DNA of 64,000 nucleotides from Streptomyces violens (lineage in GTDB: Bacteria; Actinomycetota; Actinomycetes; Streptomycetales; Streptomycetaceae), in the NCBI RefSeq assembly GCF_000717745.1, contig NZ_JOBH01000008.1, forward strand, positions 265,426 to 329,425, in the 5' to 3' direction. The notes under the pieces are model-generated. The model was not told where the DNA came from. It saw only the letters and a program-made list of their open reading frames with translations, and made no database searches. Numbering within the stretch: position 1 is the stretch's first letter; each line of letters begins with the position of its first letter. Below are positions 18,396 through 25,999 of this stretch, one piece after another. The translations under genes and the position numbers were made by a program.

Positions 18396-19037
18396 ATGGA
18401 AATGACACAGGAGAGCCGCCGTACGGCCAGTGAGCGCCGACGACGCGAGCTGTTGGAGGCCGCGGACCGCGTGGTGCTCCGCGACGGCCCCGAGGCGTCG
18501 ATGAACGCGATCGCGGCCGAGGCCGGGATCACCAAGCCCATCCTCTACCGGCACTTCGGCGACAAGGGCGGTCTCTACCGCGCGCTCGCCGTACGCCACA
18601 CCGACGCCCTCCTCGCCGGCCTGCGGGCCGCGCTGGACTCCCCCGTACCACGAAGGGACCGGGTCGAGGCCACGCTCGACACCTACCTCTCGGCCATCGA
18701 GGCCAGGCCGCAGGTCTACCGCTTCCTGATGCATCCGTCCGACGAGGGGCAGACGCCCGACAGCGGCTTCGACGTCGGCCGGCACTCCGCTCCCCTGCTG
18801 CGGCGGATGGGCGAGGAGCTCGCCCAGGTCATCGCCGAGCGGGTGGACCTGGGACCGGTCGGCGACGAGCTGGCGCGGGTGTGGGGCCACGGCATCGTCG
18901 GGATGATGCACGCGGCCGGCGACTGGTGGCTCCGCGAGCAGCCCTGTTCGCGAGCGCAATTGGTACAGCATCTCGCGGACCTGCTGTGGGGCCGCCTCGC
19001 GGCAGCGGGCGACCGACCGGGCGGGCCGGGGTTCTGA
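18396..19037 (+). CDS. TetR family regulator, likely controlling the divergent acyl-CoA dehydrogenase
   Basis: This 213-residue protein has an N-terminal HTH: RRRELLEAADRVVLRDG, then MNAIAAEAGITKPILYRHFGDKGGLYRAL. The C-terminal domain is helical, with IVGMMHAAGDWWL typical of a TetR_C group seen beside fatty-acid genes. The ATG at 18396 has GGGGAG upstream. TTAC/GTAA palindromes overlap the promoter region it shares with the acyl-CoA dehydrogenase. It probably senses an acyl-CoA; the ligand is inferred. Confidence 0.87.
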   Translation: MEMTQESRRTASERRRRELLEAADRVVLRDGPEASMNAIAAEAGITKPILYRHFGDKGGLYRALAVRHTDALLAGLRAALDSPVPRRDRVEATLDTYLSAIEARPQVYRFLMHPSDEGQTPDSGFDVGRHSAPLLRRMGEELAQVIAERVDLGPVGDELARVWGHGIVGMMHAAGDWWLREQPCSRAQLVQHLADLLWGRLAAAGDRPGGPGF

Positions 19038-19053
19038 TCCGCCGGAGTACCCG

Positions 19054-19608
19054 CTAGCCCGCCACCGTCCGCCCCGCCCACGGCGCCCGGGCCGCCGCTC
19101 GCAGTGCGCGGCGGCGGCGCAGGCCGGTGAGGTGGTCGAGGTACAGGCCGCCGTCCAGGTGGTCGCACTCGTGCTGCAGGCAGCGGGCGAAGAAGCCGGT
19201 ACCGGAGATCCGGCACGGCTCCCCGTCCAGCGTGACGCCCTCGACCACCGCCTCGTCGTGGCGCGGCGTGCCGGACTCGATCCCGGGCAGCGACAGACAC
19301 CCCTCGGGGCCGCGGAGGACCTCGCCGTCCACCGACACGAGCCGGGGGTTGACCACGTGCCCGAGGTGGCGGACGTCCTCGTCGTCCGGGCAGTCGTAGA
19401 CGAACACCCGCTGCGCGACGCCGATCTGGTTCGCGGCGAGGCCGACGCCCCGCGCCGCGTACATCGTCGCGAACATGTCCTCCACCAGCCGCGCCAGCGC
19501 CGGCCCGAAGTCGGTGACCTCCTCGCACGGCGCGTGCAGGGTCGGATCGCCGAGCAGCCGCATGGGGCGGACGCGGCCGGAACTGCCGGGGATGGAGCGG
19601 TGTCGCAT
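19054..19608 (-). CDS. def: Peptide deformylase
   Basis: The 184-residue metalloenzyme removes the formyl group from N-terminal fMet of nascent proteins. All three family motifs are present and intact: GVGLAANQIG, EGCLSLPG (metal Cys) and QHECDHLDG (HExxH-type HECDH). It is a full-length type-I/III-like PDF with a short Arg/Ala-rich C-terminal tail. It is convergent with the TetR gene, only 16 bp apart. Streptomycetes usually encode several PDFs, so this may be a paralogue. Confidence 0.95.
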   Translation of the reverse strand: MRHRSIPGSSGRVRPMRLLGDPTLHAPCEEVTDFGPALARLVEDMFATMYAARGVGLAANQIGVAQRVFVYDCPDDEDVRHLGHVVNPRLVSVDGEVLRGPEGCLSLPGIESGTPRHDEAVVEGVTLDGEPCRISGTGFFARCLQHECDHLDGGLYLDHLTGLRRRRALRAAARAPWAGRTVAG

Positions 19609-19862
19609 GGGGGAAAGAGTACGTTCCGGCCGGCGACCAGCGACGTTCCGGTCCGGCCGCCGGCCCGGCCGTCCCGCCCGATACGGCGGCCGACGGGAAC
19701 CGCCACGCCCCTCTCACGGGTGGTCTGGTTCGGGCCCCGGCGCGGAAATCGATAGGCTGATCCCCAACCACAGCCTCCCGGCCGGCCGGGCCGGTACGGA
19801 GGGGCGTTCCACCGGCGGCCCCGGGGGCAGGAGGGCGCCGGATGCAAGGAGGATCTAGGACG

Positions 19863-21101
19863 ATGGCAGGCAACACGGACCCGCTGTCGCCGCGGGCCAA
19901 GCTGGCCGTGACGGCGGGCAGGGCCGCGGCGGCGGCGTCGCGCGCGGTGGGCCGCGGCAGCGGATCGGTGATCGGTGGCAAGGTCGCGCTCCGGCTCGAC
20001 CCCGACCTGCTGGCCCGGCTCGCCCAGCACCTGGACGTGGTCCTGGTGTCCGCGACCAACGGCAAGACCACCACGACGCGGCTGATCGCGGAGGCGCTGC
20101 GGGCCAGCGGCCCGGTGGTCTCCAACGCGCTCGGCGCGAACATGCCGGCCGGCATCACCTCGGCGCTGGCCGGGGGTTCGGACGCGAAGTACGGCGTCAT
20201 CGAGGTCGACGAGAAGTACCTCGCGGGTGTCGCCCGGGACGTCACCCCCAAGGCCATCGCGCTGCTCAACCTTTCGCGTGACCAGCTCGACCGCGCCGCC
20301 GAGACCCGCATGCTGGCGGAGAAGTGGCGCGAGGGGCTGGCCGGTTCCAAGGCGCTCGTCGTCGCCAACGCGGACGACCCGCTGATCGTCTGGGCGGCCT
20401 CCTCGTCCGCCAATGTCGTGTGGGTCGCGGCGGGCCAGGAGTGGAAGGACGACGCCTGGTCGTGCCCGTCCTGTGGCGGTGTGATGCAGCGCCCCGGGGA
20501 CGACTGGTTCTGCGGCGAGTGCGGTTTCCGCCGCCCGACGCCGAGCTGGGCGCTCTCCGGCGACCACGTGCTGGACCCGCACGGCTCGGCCTGGCCGATC
20601 AAGCTCCAGCTCCCCGGCCGTGCGAACAAGGCCAACGCCACGACCTCGGCCGCGGTGGCCGCGGCCTTCGGCGTGCCCCCGCAGGTCGCCCTGGAGCGGA
20701 TGTACGAGGTGCAGGCGGTCGCGGGCCGGTACGACGTGGTCTCCTTCATGGACCGCGAGCTGCGGCTGCTGCTGGCGAAGAACCCGGCCGGCTGGCTGGA
20801 GACGTTCTCGCTGATCGACCCGCCGCCGACGCCGGTGATCCTGTCCGTCAACGCCCGCGGCGCCGACGGTACGGACACCTCCTGGCTCTGGGACGTCGAC
20901 TACACCCGGCTCGCCGGCCACCCGATCTTCGTGATCGGCGACCGCAAGCTGGACCTCGCGGTCCGGCTGGAGGTCGCGGGCCTGGACTTCCAGGTGTGCG
21001 AGAACGTCGACGAGGCCGTACGGAAGGCACCGCCCGGCCGCATCGAGGTCATCGCCAACTACACCGCCTTCCAGGACCTGCGCCGCCGCGTGGGCAACTG
21101 A
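19863..21101 (+). CDS. murT: Lipid II isoglutaminyl synthase, glutamine-dependent, MurT subunit
   Basis: This 412-residue Mur-ligase-family protein works with GatD to amidate the D-Glu of lipid II to D-isoglutamine. The ATP loop is SATNGKTTTTRLIAEAL. A four-cysteine zinc ribbon, SCPSCGGVM...WFCGECGF, near residues 203-223 is the MurT hallmark. The C-terminal DUF1727 region includes RYDVVSFMDRELRLLLAKNP. The ATG at 19863 has AAGGAGG about ten bases upstream. gatD follows after 31 bp as a two-gene operon. Confidence 0.95.
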   Translation: MAGNTDPLSPRAKLAVTAGRAAAAASRAVGRGSGSVIGGKVALRLDPDLLARLAQHLDVVLVSATNGKTTTTRLIAEALRASGPVVSNALGANMPAGITSALAGGSDAKYGVIEVDEKYLAGVARDVTPKAIALLNLSRDQLDRAAETRMLAEKWREGLAGSKALVVANADDPLIVWAASSSANVVWVAAGQEWKDDAWSCPSCGGVMQRPGDDWFCGECGFRRPTPSWALSGDHVLDPHGSAWPIKLQLPGRANKANATTSAAVAAAFGVPPQVALERMYEVQAVAGRYDVVSFMDRELRLLLAKNPAGWLETFSLIDPPPTPVILSVNARGADGTDTSWLWDVDYTRLAGHPIFVIGDRKLDLAVRLEVAGLDFQVCENVDEAVRKAPPGRIEVIANYTAFQDLRRRVGN

Positions 21102-21132
21102 CCCGATCCGCAACGGACAAGGACGAGCAAGC

Positions 21133-21861
21133 ATGAGTGACAACAGCCTGCGTCTGGTGTGGATCTACCCGGACCTGCTGAGCACGTACGGGGACCAGGG
21201 CAACGCACTGGTGGTGGAGCGCCGGGCGCGGCAGCGCCGGCTGGACGTCCAGCGCCTGGACGTCCGCTCCGACCAGCAGATCCCCACCTCGGGCGACATC
21301 TACCTGATCGGCGGCGGCGAGGACCGGCCGCAGCGGCTGGCGGCCGAGCGGCTGCGCCGGGACGGCGGTCTGAACCGGGCGGTCGCCAATGGCGCGATCG
21401 TCTTCTCGGTCTGCGCCGGTTACCAGATCCTCGGCCATGAGTTCATCAACGACCTGGGCGAGCGCGAGCAGGGGCTCGGGCTGCTGGACGTGGTGAGCAC
21501 CCGCGGCGAGGGCGAGCGGTGCGTCGGTGACGTACTGGCCGACATCGACCCGGAGCTCAACCTCCCGCCGCTGACCGGCTTCGAGAACCACCAGGGCGTC
21601 ACGCACCTGGGGCAGACCGCCCGCCCGTTCGCGAAGGTACGGTTCGGCAAGGGCAACGGCGTGGGTGACGGCTACGAGGGCGCGTGGAACGACACGGTCT
21701 TCGGTACGTACATGCACGGTCCCGTGATGGCCCGTAACCCGCACATCGCCGACCTGCTGATCAAGCTGGCGCTGGACGTGAACGCGCTGCCGCCGGTGAA
21801 CGACCACTGGTACGAGGCGCTGCGCCAGGAGCGGATCGCGGCGGCTACGCAGCCGGCGTGA
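21133..21861 (+). CDS. gatD: Lipid II isoglutaminyl synthase, GatD glutamine amidotransferase subunit
   Basis: The 242-residue class I glutaminase of the CobB/CobQ type releases ammonia from glutamine for MurT. The nucleophilic cysteine is in VFSVCAGYQILGHEF, the GFENHQGVTHLG segment follows, and the catalytic histidine is in YMHGPVMARNP. GGGEDRPQRLAAERL precedes the active site. It is the second gene of the murT-gatD operon and is closed by a hairpin with a T-rich tail at 21896. Confidence 0.95.
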   Translation: MSDNSLRLVWIYPDLLSTYGDQGNALVVERRARQRRLDVQRLDVRSDQQIPTSGDIYLIGGGEDRPQRLAAERLRRDGGLNRAVANGAIVFSVCAGYQILGHEFINDLGEREQGLGLLDVVSTRGEGERCVGDVLADIDPELNLPPLTGFENHQGVTHLGQTARPFAKVRFGKGNGVGDGYEGAWNDTVFGTYMHGPVMARNPHIADLLIKLALDVNALPPVNDHWYEALRQERIAAATQPA

Positions 21862-21895
21862 GGCGCGAGGCGTAAAGCAACGTTTCGGCGCGAGG

Positions 21896-21926
21896 CCCCC
21901 CTTGCCGTATCAACGGGCGAGGGGGG
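21896..21926 (+). terminator. Rho-independent terminator after gatD
   Basis: CCCCCCTTGCC pairs with GGCGAGGGGGG (one G-T pair) around an eight- to nine-base loop and is followed by TTTGG. Confidence 0.8.
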
Positions 21927-21966
21927 TTTGGCGTGCCCGGGGTGGGGTGTGGGGAAAGGGGGGAAA

Positions 21967-22004
21967 GGGGGGCCCGAGGTGACGTTTCGTCTCCTGGGCC
22001 CCCC
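21967..22004. other. Long hairpin upstream of 6-phosphofructokinase gene
   Basis: GGGGGGCCC (21967-21975) pairs with GGGCCCCCC (21996-22004). The inner AGG, GACG / CGTC, CCT also pair around a TTT loop, giving a stem of about 16 bp. It is a second terminator or an RNA structure in the leader region. Confidence 0.6.
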
Positions 22005-22180
22005 TTGTACTGGGGAACGATCGAGGGGGTGGAGTGGTGCCCGATGCACTCATCCAGGCCGGTCCCGGCCACTCTTCTCCGCTCAAGTGTGGCCGGGACA
22101 AGCGCATGTGAGGGCCCTCGTTCCCGTAGTGCGGGCAGGCGCTACGGAGGGGTGCGCCGCGCTTGTAGGGTGTGCGCATC

Positions 22181-22212
22181 CAACCGGACGACGGGGTCCG
22201 GTCATCCGGTTG
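22181..22212. promoter_or_regulatory. Inverted repeat just upstream of pfkA
   Basis: CAACCGGA and TCCGGTTG arms enclose 16 bases, ending 23 bp before the start codon. It could be an operator or an mRNA hairpin. Confidence 0.4.
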
Positions 22213-22235
22213 AGTTGCAGAGGTTTCTACGAGTA

Positions 22236-23261
22236 ATGCGTATTGGTGTACTCACCTCCGGAGGCGACTGCCCCGGCCTGAACGCCGTCATCCGCTCCGT
22301 CGTGCACCGCGCCGTCGCCGACCACGGCGATGACGTCATCGGCTTCGTCGACGGCTGGCGCGGCCTGCTGGAGTGCGACTACCGCAAGCTCGACCTGGAC
22401 GCGGTGGGCGGCATCCTGGCCCGTGGCGGCACCATCCTCGGCTCCTCCCGCGTGCAGCCCGCCCACCTGCGGGACGGCGTCGAGCGGGCCCGCGGCCACG
22501 TCGCCGACCTCGGTCTGGACGCGATCATCCCGATCGGCGGCGAGGGCACGCTCAAGGCGGCCCGGCTGCTGTCGGACGCCGGCCTGCCGATCGTCGGCGT
22601 GCCGAAGACCATCGACAACGACATCGCGTCGACCGATCTGACCTTCGGGTTCGACACGGCGGTCGGCGTGGCCACCGAGGCGCTGGACCGCCTCAAGACG
22701 ACCGCCGAGTCGCATCAGCGGGTGCTGATCGTCGAGGTCATGGGCCGGCACACCGGCTGGATCGCGCTGCACTCGGGCATGGCGGCCGGCGCGCACGCCA
22801 TCGTCGTGCCCGAGCGTCCCTTCGACATCGACGAGCTGTCGGAGCGGGTCGCGGCGCGCTTCGAGGCGGGCAAGAAGTTCGCGATCGTCGTCGTGGCGGA
22901 GGGCGCGAAGCCGCGCGCGGGCTCGATGGACTTCGAGGTCGGCGGCAAGGACATGTACGGTCACGAGCGGTTCGCGGGCGTGGCCCGGCAGCTGGCGGTC
23001 GAGCTGGAGGGCCGGCTCGGCAAGGAGGCCCGCGCGGTGATCCTGGGCCACGTGCAGCGCGGCGGCACCCCGACCGCGTACGACCGCGTGCTCGCGACCC
23101 GCTTCGGCTGGCACGCGGTGGAGGCGGCGCACCGCGGCGACTTCGGGATGATGACCGCGCTGCGCGGTACGGAGATCACGCTGGTGCCGCTGGCGGAGGC
23201 CGTCGAGACGCTGAAGACCGTACCGGGTGACCGGTACGCCGAGGTGGAGTGCGTGCTGTAA
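22236..23261 (+). CDS. pfkA: 6-phosphofructokinase, atypical G104/K124 ATP type
   Basis: The 341-residue enzyme phosphorylates fructose 6-phosphate, the committing step of glycolysis. TSGGDCPGLNAVIR is the N-terminal nucleotide loop. GGEGT at residues 101-105 and GVPKTIDNDI at 121-130 are the diagnostic positions: Gly104 with Lys124. That combination defines the actinobacterial group usually found to use ATP, whereas Asp104/Lys124 marks pyrophosphate users. MGRHTGWIALHSG and LGHVQRGGTPTAYDR are conserved substrate-binding motifs. It lies alone between two hairpins. Confidence 0.92.
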   Translation: MRIGVLTSGGDCPGLNAVIRSVVHRAVADHGDDVIGFVDGWRGLLECDYRKLDLDAVGGILARGGTILGSSRVQPAHLRDGVERARGHVADLGLDAIIPIGGEGTLKAARLLSDAGLPIVGVPKTIDNDIASTDLTFGFDTAVGVATEALDRLKTTAESHQRVLIVEVMGRHTGWIALHSGMAAGAHAIVVPERPFDIDELSERVAARFEAGKKFAIVVVAEGAKPRAGSMDFEVGGKDMYGHERFAGVARQLAVELEGRLGKEARAVILGHVQRGGTPTAYDRVLATRFGWHAVEAAHRGDFGMMTALRGTEITLVPLAEAVETLKTVPGDRYAEVECVL

Positions 23262-23289
23262 CGGCGCGGTCCGCGACTCGTCCGTACGC

Positions 23290-23327
23290 GAGCCGCCCCC
23301 GGTCACCGTCCGTGCCGGGGGCGGCTC
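23290..23327. terminator. Terminator after pfkA
   Basis: A 13-bp perfect stem, GAGCCGCCCCCGG with CCGGGGGCGGCTC, encloses a 12-base loop. Confidence 0.75.
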
Positions 23328-23369
23328 TAGGCTGGTCGCGGAGCATTGGTGCGAATCAGGAGCGAGCGG

Positions 23370-24323
23370 ATGGATCACAGCGGGCACGGCATGATGATGG
23401 ATCTGCCGCCGTTCACGCTGGGGCGCGGACTGGAGTTCGGCGGCGACGCCTTCTTCCTCGTCGGATGCCTGCTGGGGCTGGCGCTGTACGGCTGGGCCGT
23501 GCTGCGGCTGCGGCGGCGCGGCGATGGCTGGCCGGTGAGCCGGATCGTGGCCTGGGTCGTGGGCGTGCTGTCGGTCGCCCTGGTGATGTGCACGAAGCTG
23601 AACGACTACGGCATGGCCATGTTCAGCGTGCACATGGTGCAGCACATGGTGATCAGCATGCTGTCGCCGATCCTGCTGCTGCTCGGCGCGCCGGTGACGC
23701 TGACGCTGCGGGCGCTGCCGGCCGCGGGCCGTGGCCGCAAGGGCCCGCGCGAGCTGCTGGTGGCGCTGCTGCACAGCCGGTACATGCGGATCATCACGCA
23801 CCCGGCGTTCACGATCCCGCTGTTCATCGCGAGCCTGTACGCGCTGTATTTCACGCCGCTCTTCGACTTCCTGATGGAGTCGCGGGCCGGGCACATCGCG
23901 ATGATGATCCACTTCCTCGCCGTCGGCCTGGTCTTCTTCTGGCCGATCATGGGTGTGGACCCGGGTCCACACCGGCCCGGCTATGTGATGCGGATGCTGG
24001 AGCTGTTCGCGGGGATGCCGTTCCACGCGTTCTTCGGCATCGCGCTGATGATGGCGTCGGAGACGATGGTGAAGACGTTCCAGCACCCGCCGGCCTCGCT
24101 GGGCGTCGACGCGCTGGCGGATCAGCAGGCTGCGGGCGGCATCGCGTGGGCGTTCAGTGAGATCCCGTCGGTGCTGGTGCTGATCGCGCTGGTCTTCCAG
24201 TGGTACACGACGGAGAAGCGGCAGTCGGTACGGAAGGACCGGGCCGCCGACCGGGACGGCGACAAGGAGCTGGCGGCGTACAACGCCTACCTCGCGTCGC
24301 TGAACGCGCGGAGCCAGGGGTAG
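23370..24323 (+). CDS. CtaG-like cytochrome c oxidase assembly membrane protein
   Basis: This 317-residue polytopic membrane protein of the caa3_CtaG / DUF family is implicated in cytochrome oxidase maturation. About seven hydrophobic helices are visible, beginning FFLVGCLLGLALYGWAVL. Conserved His/Met positions include HMVQHMVISML, MMIHFLAVGLVFFWPIMGVDP and GMPFHAFFGIALMMASETM, and the His- and Met-rich N-terminus MDHSGHGMMMD hints at copper handling. The ATG at 23370 has GGAG upstream. A respiratory cluster occurs about 9 kb away, but direct partnership is not shown. Confidence 0.82.
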   Translation: MDHSGHGMMMDLPPFTLGRGLEFGGDAFFLVGCLLGLALYGWAVLRLRRRGDGWPVSRIVAWVVGVLSVALVMCTKLNDYGMAMFSVHMVQHMVISMLSPILLLLGAPVTLTLRALPAAGRGRKGPRELLVALLHSRYMRIITHPAFTIPLFIASLYALYFTPLFDFLMESRAGHIAMMIHFLAVGLVFFWPIMGVDPGPHRPGYVMRMLELFAGMPFHAFFGIALMMASETMVKTFQHPPASLGVDALADQQAAGGIAWAFSEIPSVLVLIALVFQWYTTEKRQSVRKDRAADRDGDKELAAYNAYLASLNARSQG

Positions 24324-24360
24324 CGCCTCTTCGGCACGGAATCCGACGAGAGCTGGCGGT

Positions 24361-24403
24361 ACGGGCCGCGGCCGGGGAACATGTCCCCAAGGCCGCGGCC
24401 CGT
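24361..24403. terminator. Long hairpin terminator
   Basis: A 13-bp perfect outer stem, ACGGGCCGCGGCC with GGCCGCGGCCCGT, encloses an inner GGGGA-acatg-TCCCC hairpin. It lies downstream of the CtaG-like gene. Confidence 0.75.
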
Positions 24404-24443
24404 GGCATATCCCCGTACGGGCGGCCGTGAGGAGGATGCCAGG

Positions 24444-24602
24444 ATGCCCGGATCGGCTAAGGCGATGGCAGGGTGCACGGTGGGCGGGCTGATCCTGGCC
24501 ACTGCGTACACGGTGGCGGTCGGCAGCAGCGGCTGGCTCTGGTTCGCGTGGGTGGTACTGGCCCTGGTGACGGTGGGAGTGGTGGCCGGGAAGCGGTGGT
24601 GA
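24444..24602 (+). CDS. Small hydrophobic membrane protein
   Basis: A 52-residue protein with two predicted membrane helices (GCTVGGLILATAYTVAV and WLWFAWVVLALVTVGVVAG) and a short basic C-terminus, KRW. The ATG is preceded by GAGGAGG. I recognise no named family. It follows the CtaG-like gene on the same strand after a hairpin. Confidence 0.6.
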   Translation: MPGSAKAMAGCTVGGLILATAYTVAVGSSGWLWFAWVVLALVTVGVVAGKRW

Positions 24603-24646
24603 CCGGCAGGAGTCGCTGACCGCGCGCGCCGTATGGCCCCGTGGTG

Positions 24647-25996
24647 TTACGGCCGCCGCCGCACGGTCGCGTGCAGTGGTGTGGCCGGTTGGAGGAGCAG
24701 GCCGGCGCGTGGGGTCGGGTCGGTGGGGGGTACGTCGAGGTGGGCGTGTTGGGCGAGGGTGGCGAGTAGCAGGGCTGCCTCGACCTGGGCGAAGCGGGCG
24801 CCGAGGCAGGTGCGCCGGCCGCCGCCGAAGGGGTACCACGCGTGGTCCGGTACGGGGTCGGGTGCTTCGGGGTCCCAGCGTTCGGGGCGGAAGCGGGTGG
24901 GCTCGGGGAACCAGCGCGGGTCGCGGTGGGTGGTCCACTGGCTGCACCACACGACGGTGCCGGCGGGGATGCGGGTGCCGGCGAGGGTGGCGTCGTCACG
25001 GGCGACCGCGGGGATGAGCCAGGCGGGCGGGTAGAGCCGGAGGGCCTCCTTGATGATCTGCCGGGTCCATGGGAGGCGGTCGTAGTCGTCGATGGTGGGC
25101 GGGCGTCCGGCGAGGGCCTTGTCGAGTTCGGTGGTGAGCCGCTCGCGGGCCTCCGGTGAGCGGGACAGCAGGTACCAGGTCCAGGTCAGGGCGGTGGAGG
25201 TGGTCTCGTGTCCGGCGGCCCAGAGGGTGGCGGCCTCGTCGCGGACCTCTTTGGCGGTCAGCGGCCGGCCCTCTTCGTCGCGGGCCGCCAGGAGCCTGCT
25301 GAGCAGGTCGTCGCGGTCCTCGGTGTCGCCGTGCCGCTGGCGGGCGCGGATGAGGCGGTGCACTTCGGCGTCGATGGTGGCGACGGCCCGGAGGAGGCGG
25401 CGTCGGCCCGGGGTGCGGATCCAGCCCGGCAGGAAGAGGGTCATGTTGCGCAGTTCGGCGCCGATGCCGTGCTCGGCGACGGCCATCGCCTCGCCGAGCG
25501 CCCGGGTCCGGTCGCCGAGGTCGTTGCCGAACAGGGTGCGCAGGACGATGCGCTGGGTGAGCAGCGCCATCTGGTGGCGTACGTCGATGCGGTCGCCGTC
25601 CTGCCACTGTGCGGCCGCGTCCTGTGCGCACTCGACCATGGCGGCGGCGTAGCCGCGGACCTGGCGGGGGCGGACGGTGGGCTGGACCAGGGAGCGTTTG
25701 CGGCGCCAGTCGCTGCCTTTGCTGAGAATGAGGCTGCGGCCGGTGAGCTGTTTGAAGGCCCAGCCGATCTCGAGGAGCTCGAAGGTGTGCTCCCGGGCGG
25801 CGAGGAATTCCGCGATGTGGGTCGGGTGGAAGAGGAACAGGCTGCGTCGCGGTCCGAGGGACCAGGTCACGGCGTCGCCGTACTCGTCACGCAGCCGTAC
25901 GAGGAAGCCCAGGGGGTCCCTGCCGAAGGCGGGGAGGTTGCCGAGGAGGGGCAGGCCGCGGGGGCCGGGTACCGGCTTCAGGGGGACGGTGGTCAT
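24647..25996 (-). CDS. Cytochrome P450
   Basis: The 449-residue soluble P450 is complete. The oxygen-binding I-helix is LWAAGHETTSTAL, the K-helix ExxR is KEALRLYPPAW, the meander carries FRPERWDPE, and the heme loop is FGGGRRTCLGARFA with Cys397 as ligand. The N-terminus PVPGPRGLPLLGNL is of the class seen in CYP102/CYP197-like enzymes rather than typical streptomycete CYP105/107, but has no membrane anchor. No ferredoxin or reductase lies beside it. Its ATG is three bases after the stop of the secreted adenosine deaminase gene, so translation is likely coupled. The substrate is unknown. Confidence 0.93.
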   Translation of the reverse strand: MTTVPLKPVPGPRGLPLLGNLPAFGRDPLGFLVRLRDEYGDAVTWSLGPRRSLFLFHPTHIAEFLAAREHTFELLEIGWAFKQLTGRSLILSKGSDWRRKRSLVQPTVRPRQVRGYAAAMVECAQDAAAQWQDGDRIDVRHQMALLTQRIVLRTLFGNDLGDRTRALGEAMAVAEHGIGAELRNMTLFLPGWIRTPGRRRLLRAVATIDAEVHRLIRARQRHGDTEDRDDLLSRLLAARDEEGRPLTAKEVRDEAATLWAAGHETTSTALTWTWYLLSRSPEARERLTTELDKALAGRPPTIDDYDRLPWTRQIIKEALRLYPPAWLIPAVARDDATLAGTRIPAGTVVWCSQWTTHRDPRWFPEPTRFRPERWDPEAPDPVPDHAWYPFGGGRRTCLGARFAQVEAALLLATLAQHAHLDVPPTDPTPRAGLLLQPATPLHATVRRRP

Positions 25997-25999
25997 GGA

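Noticed and set aside
22227..24950. A 907-codon antisense frame over pfkA and the CtaG-like gene
   Set aside because: It is composed of His/Arg/Gln-rich shadow sequence, whereas both sense genes are complete and recognisable.
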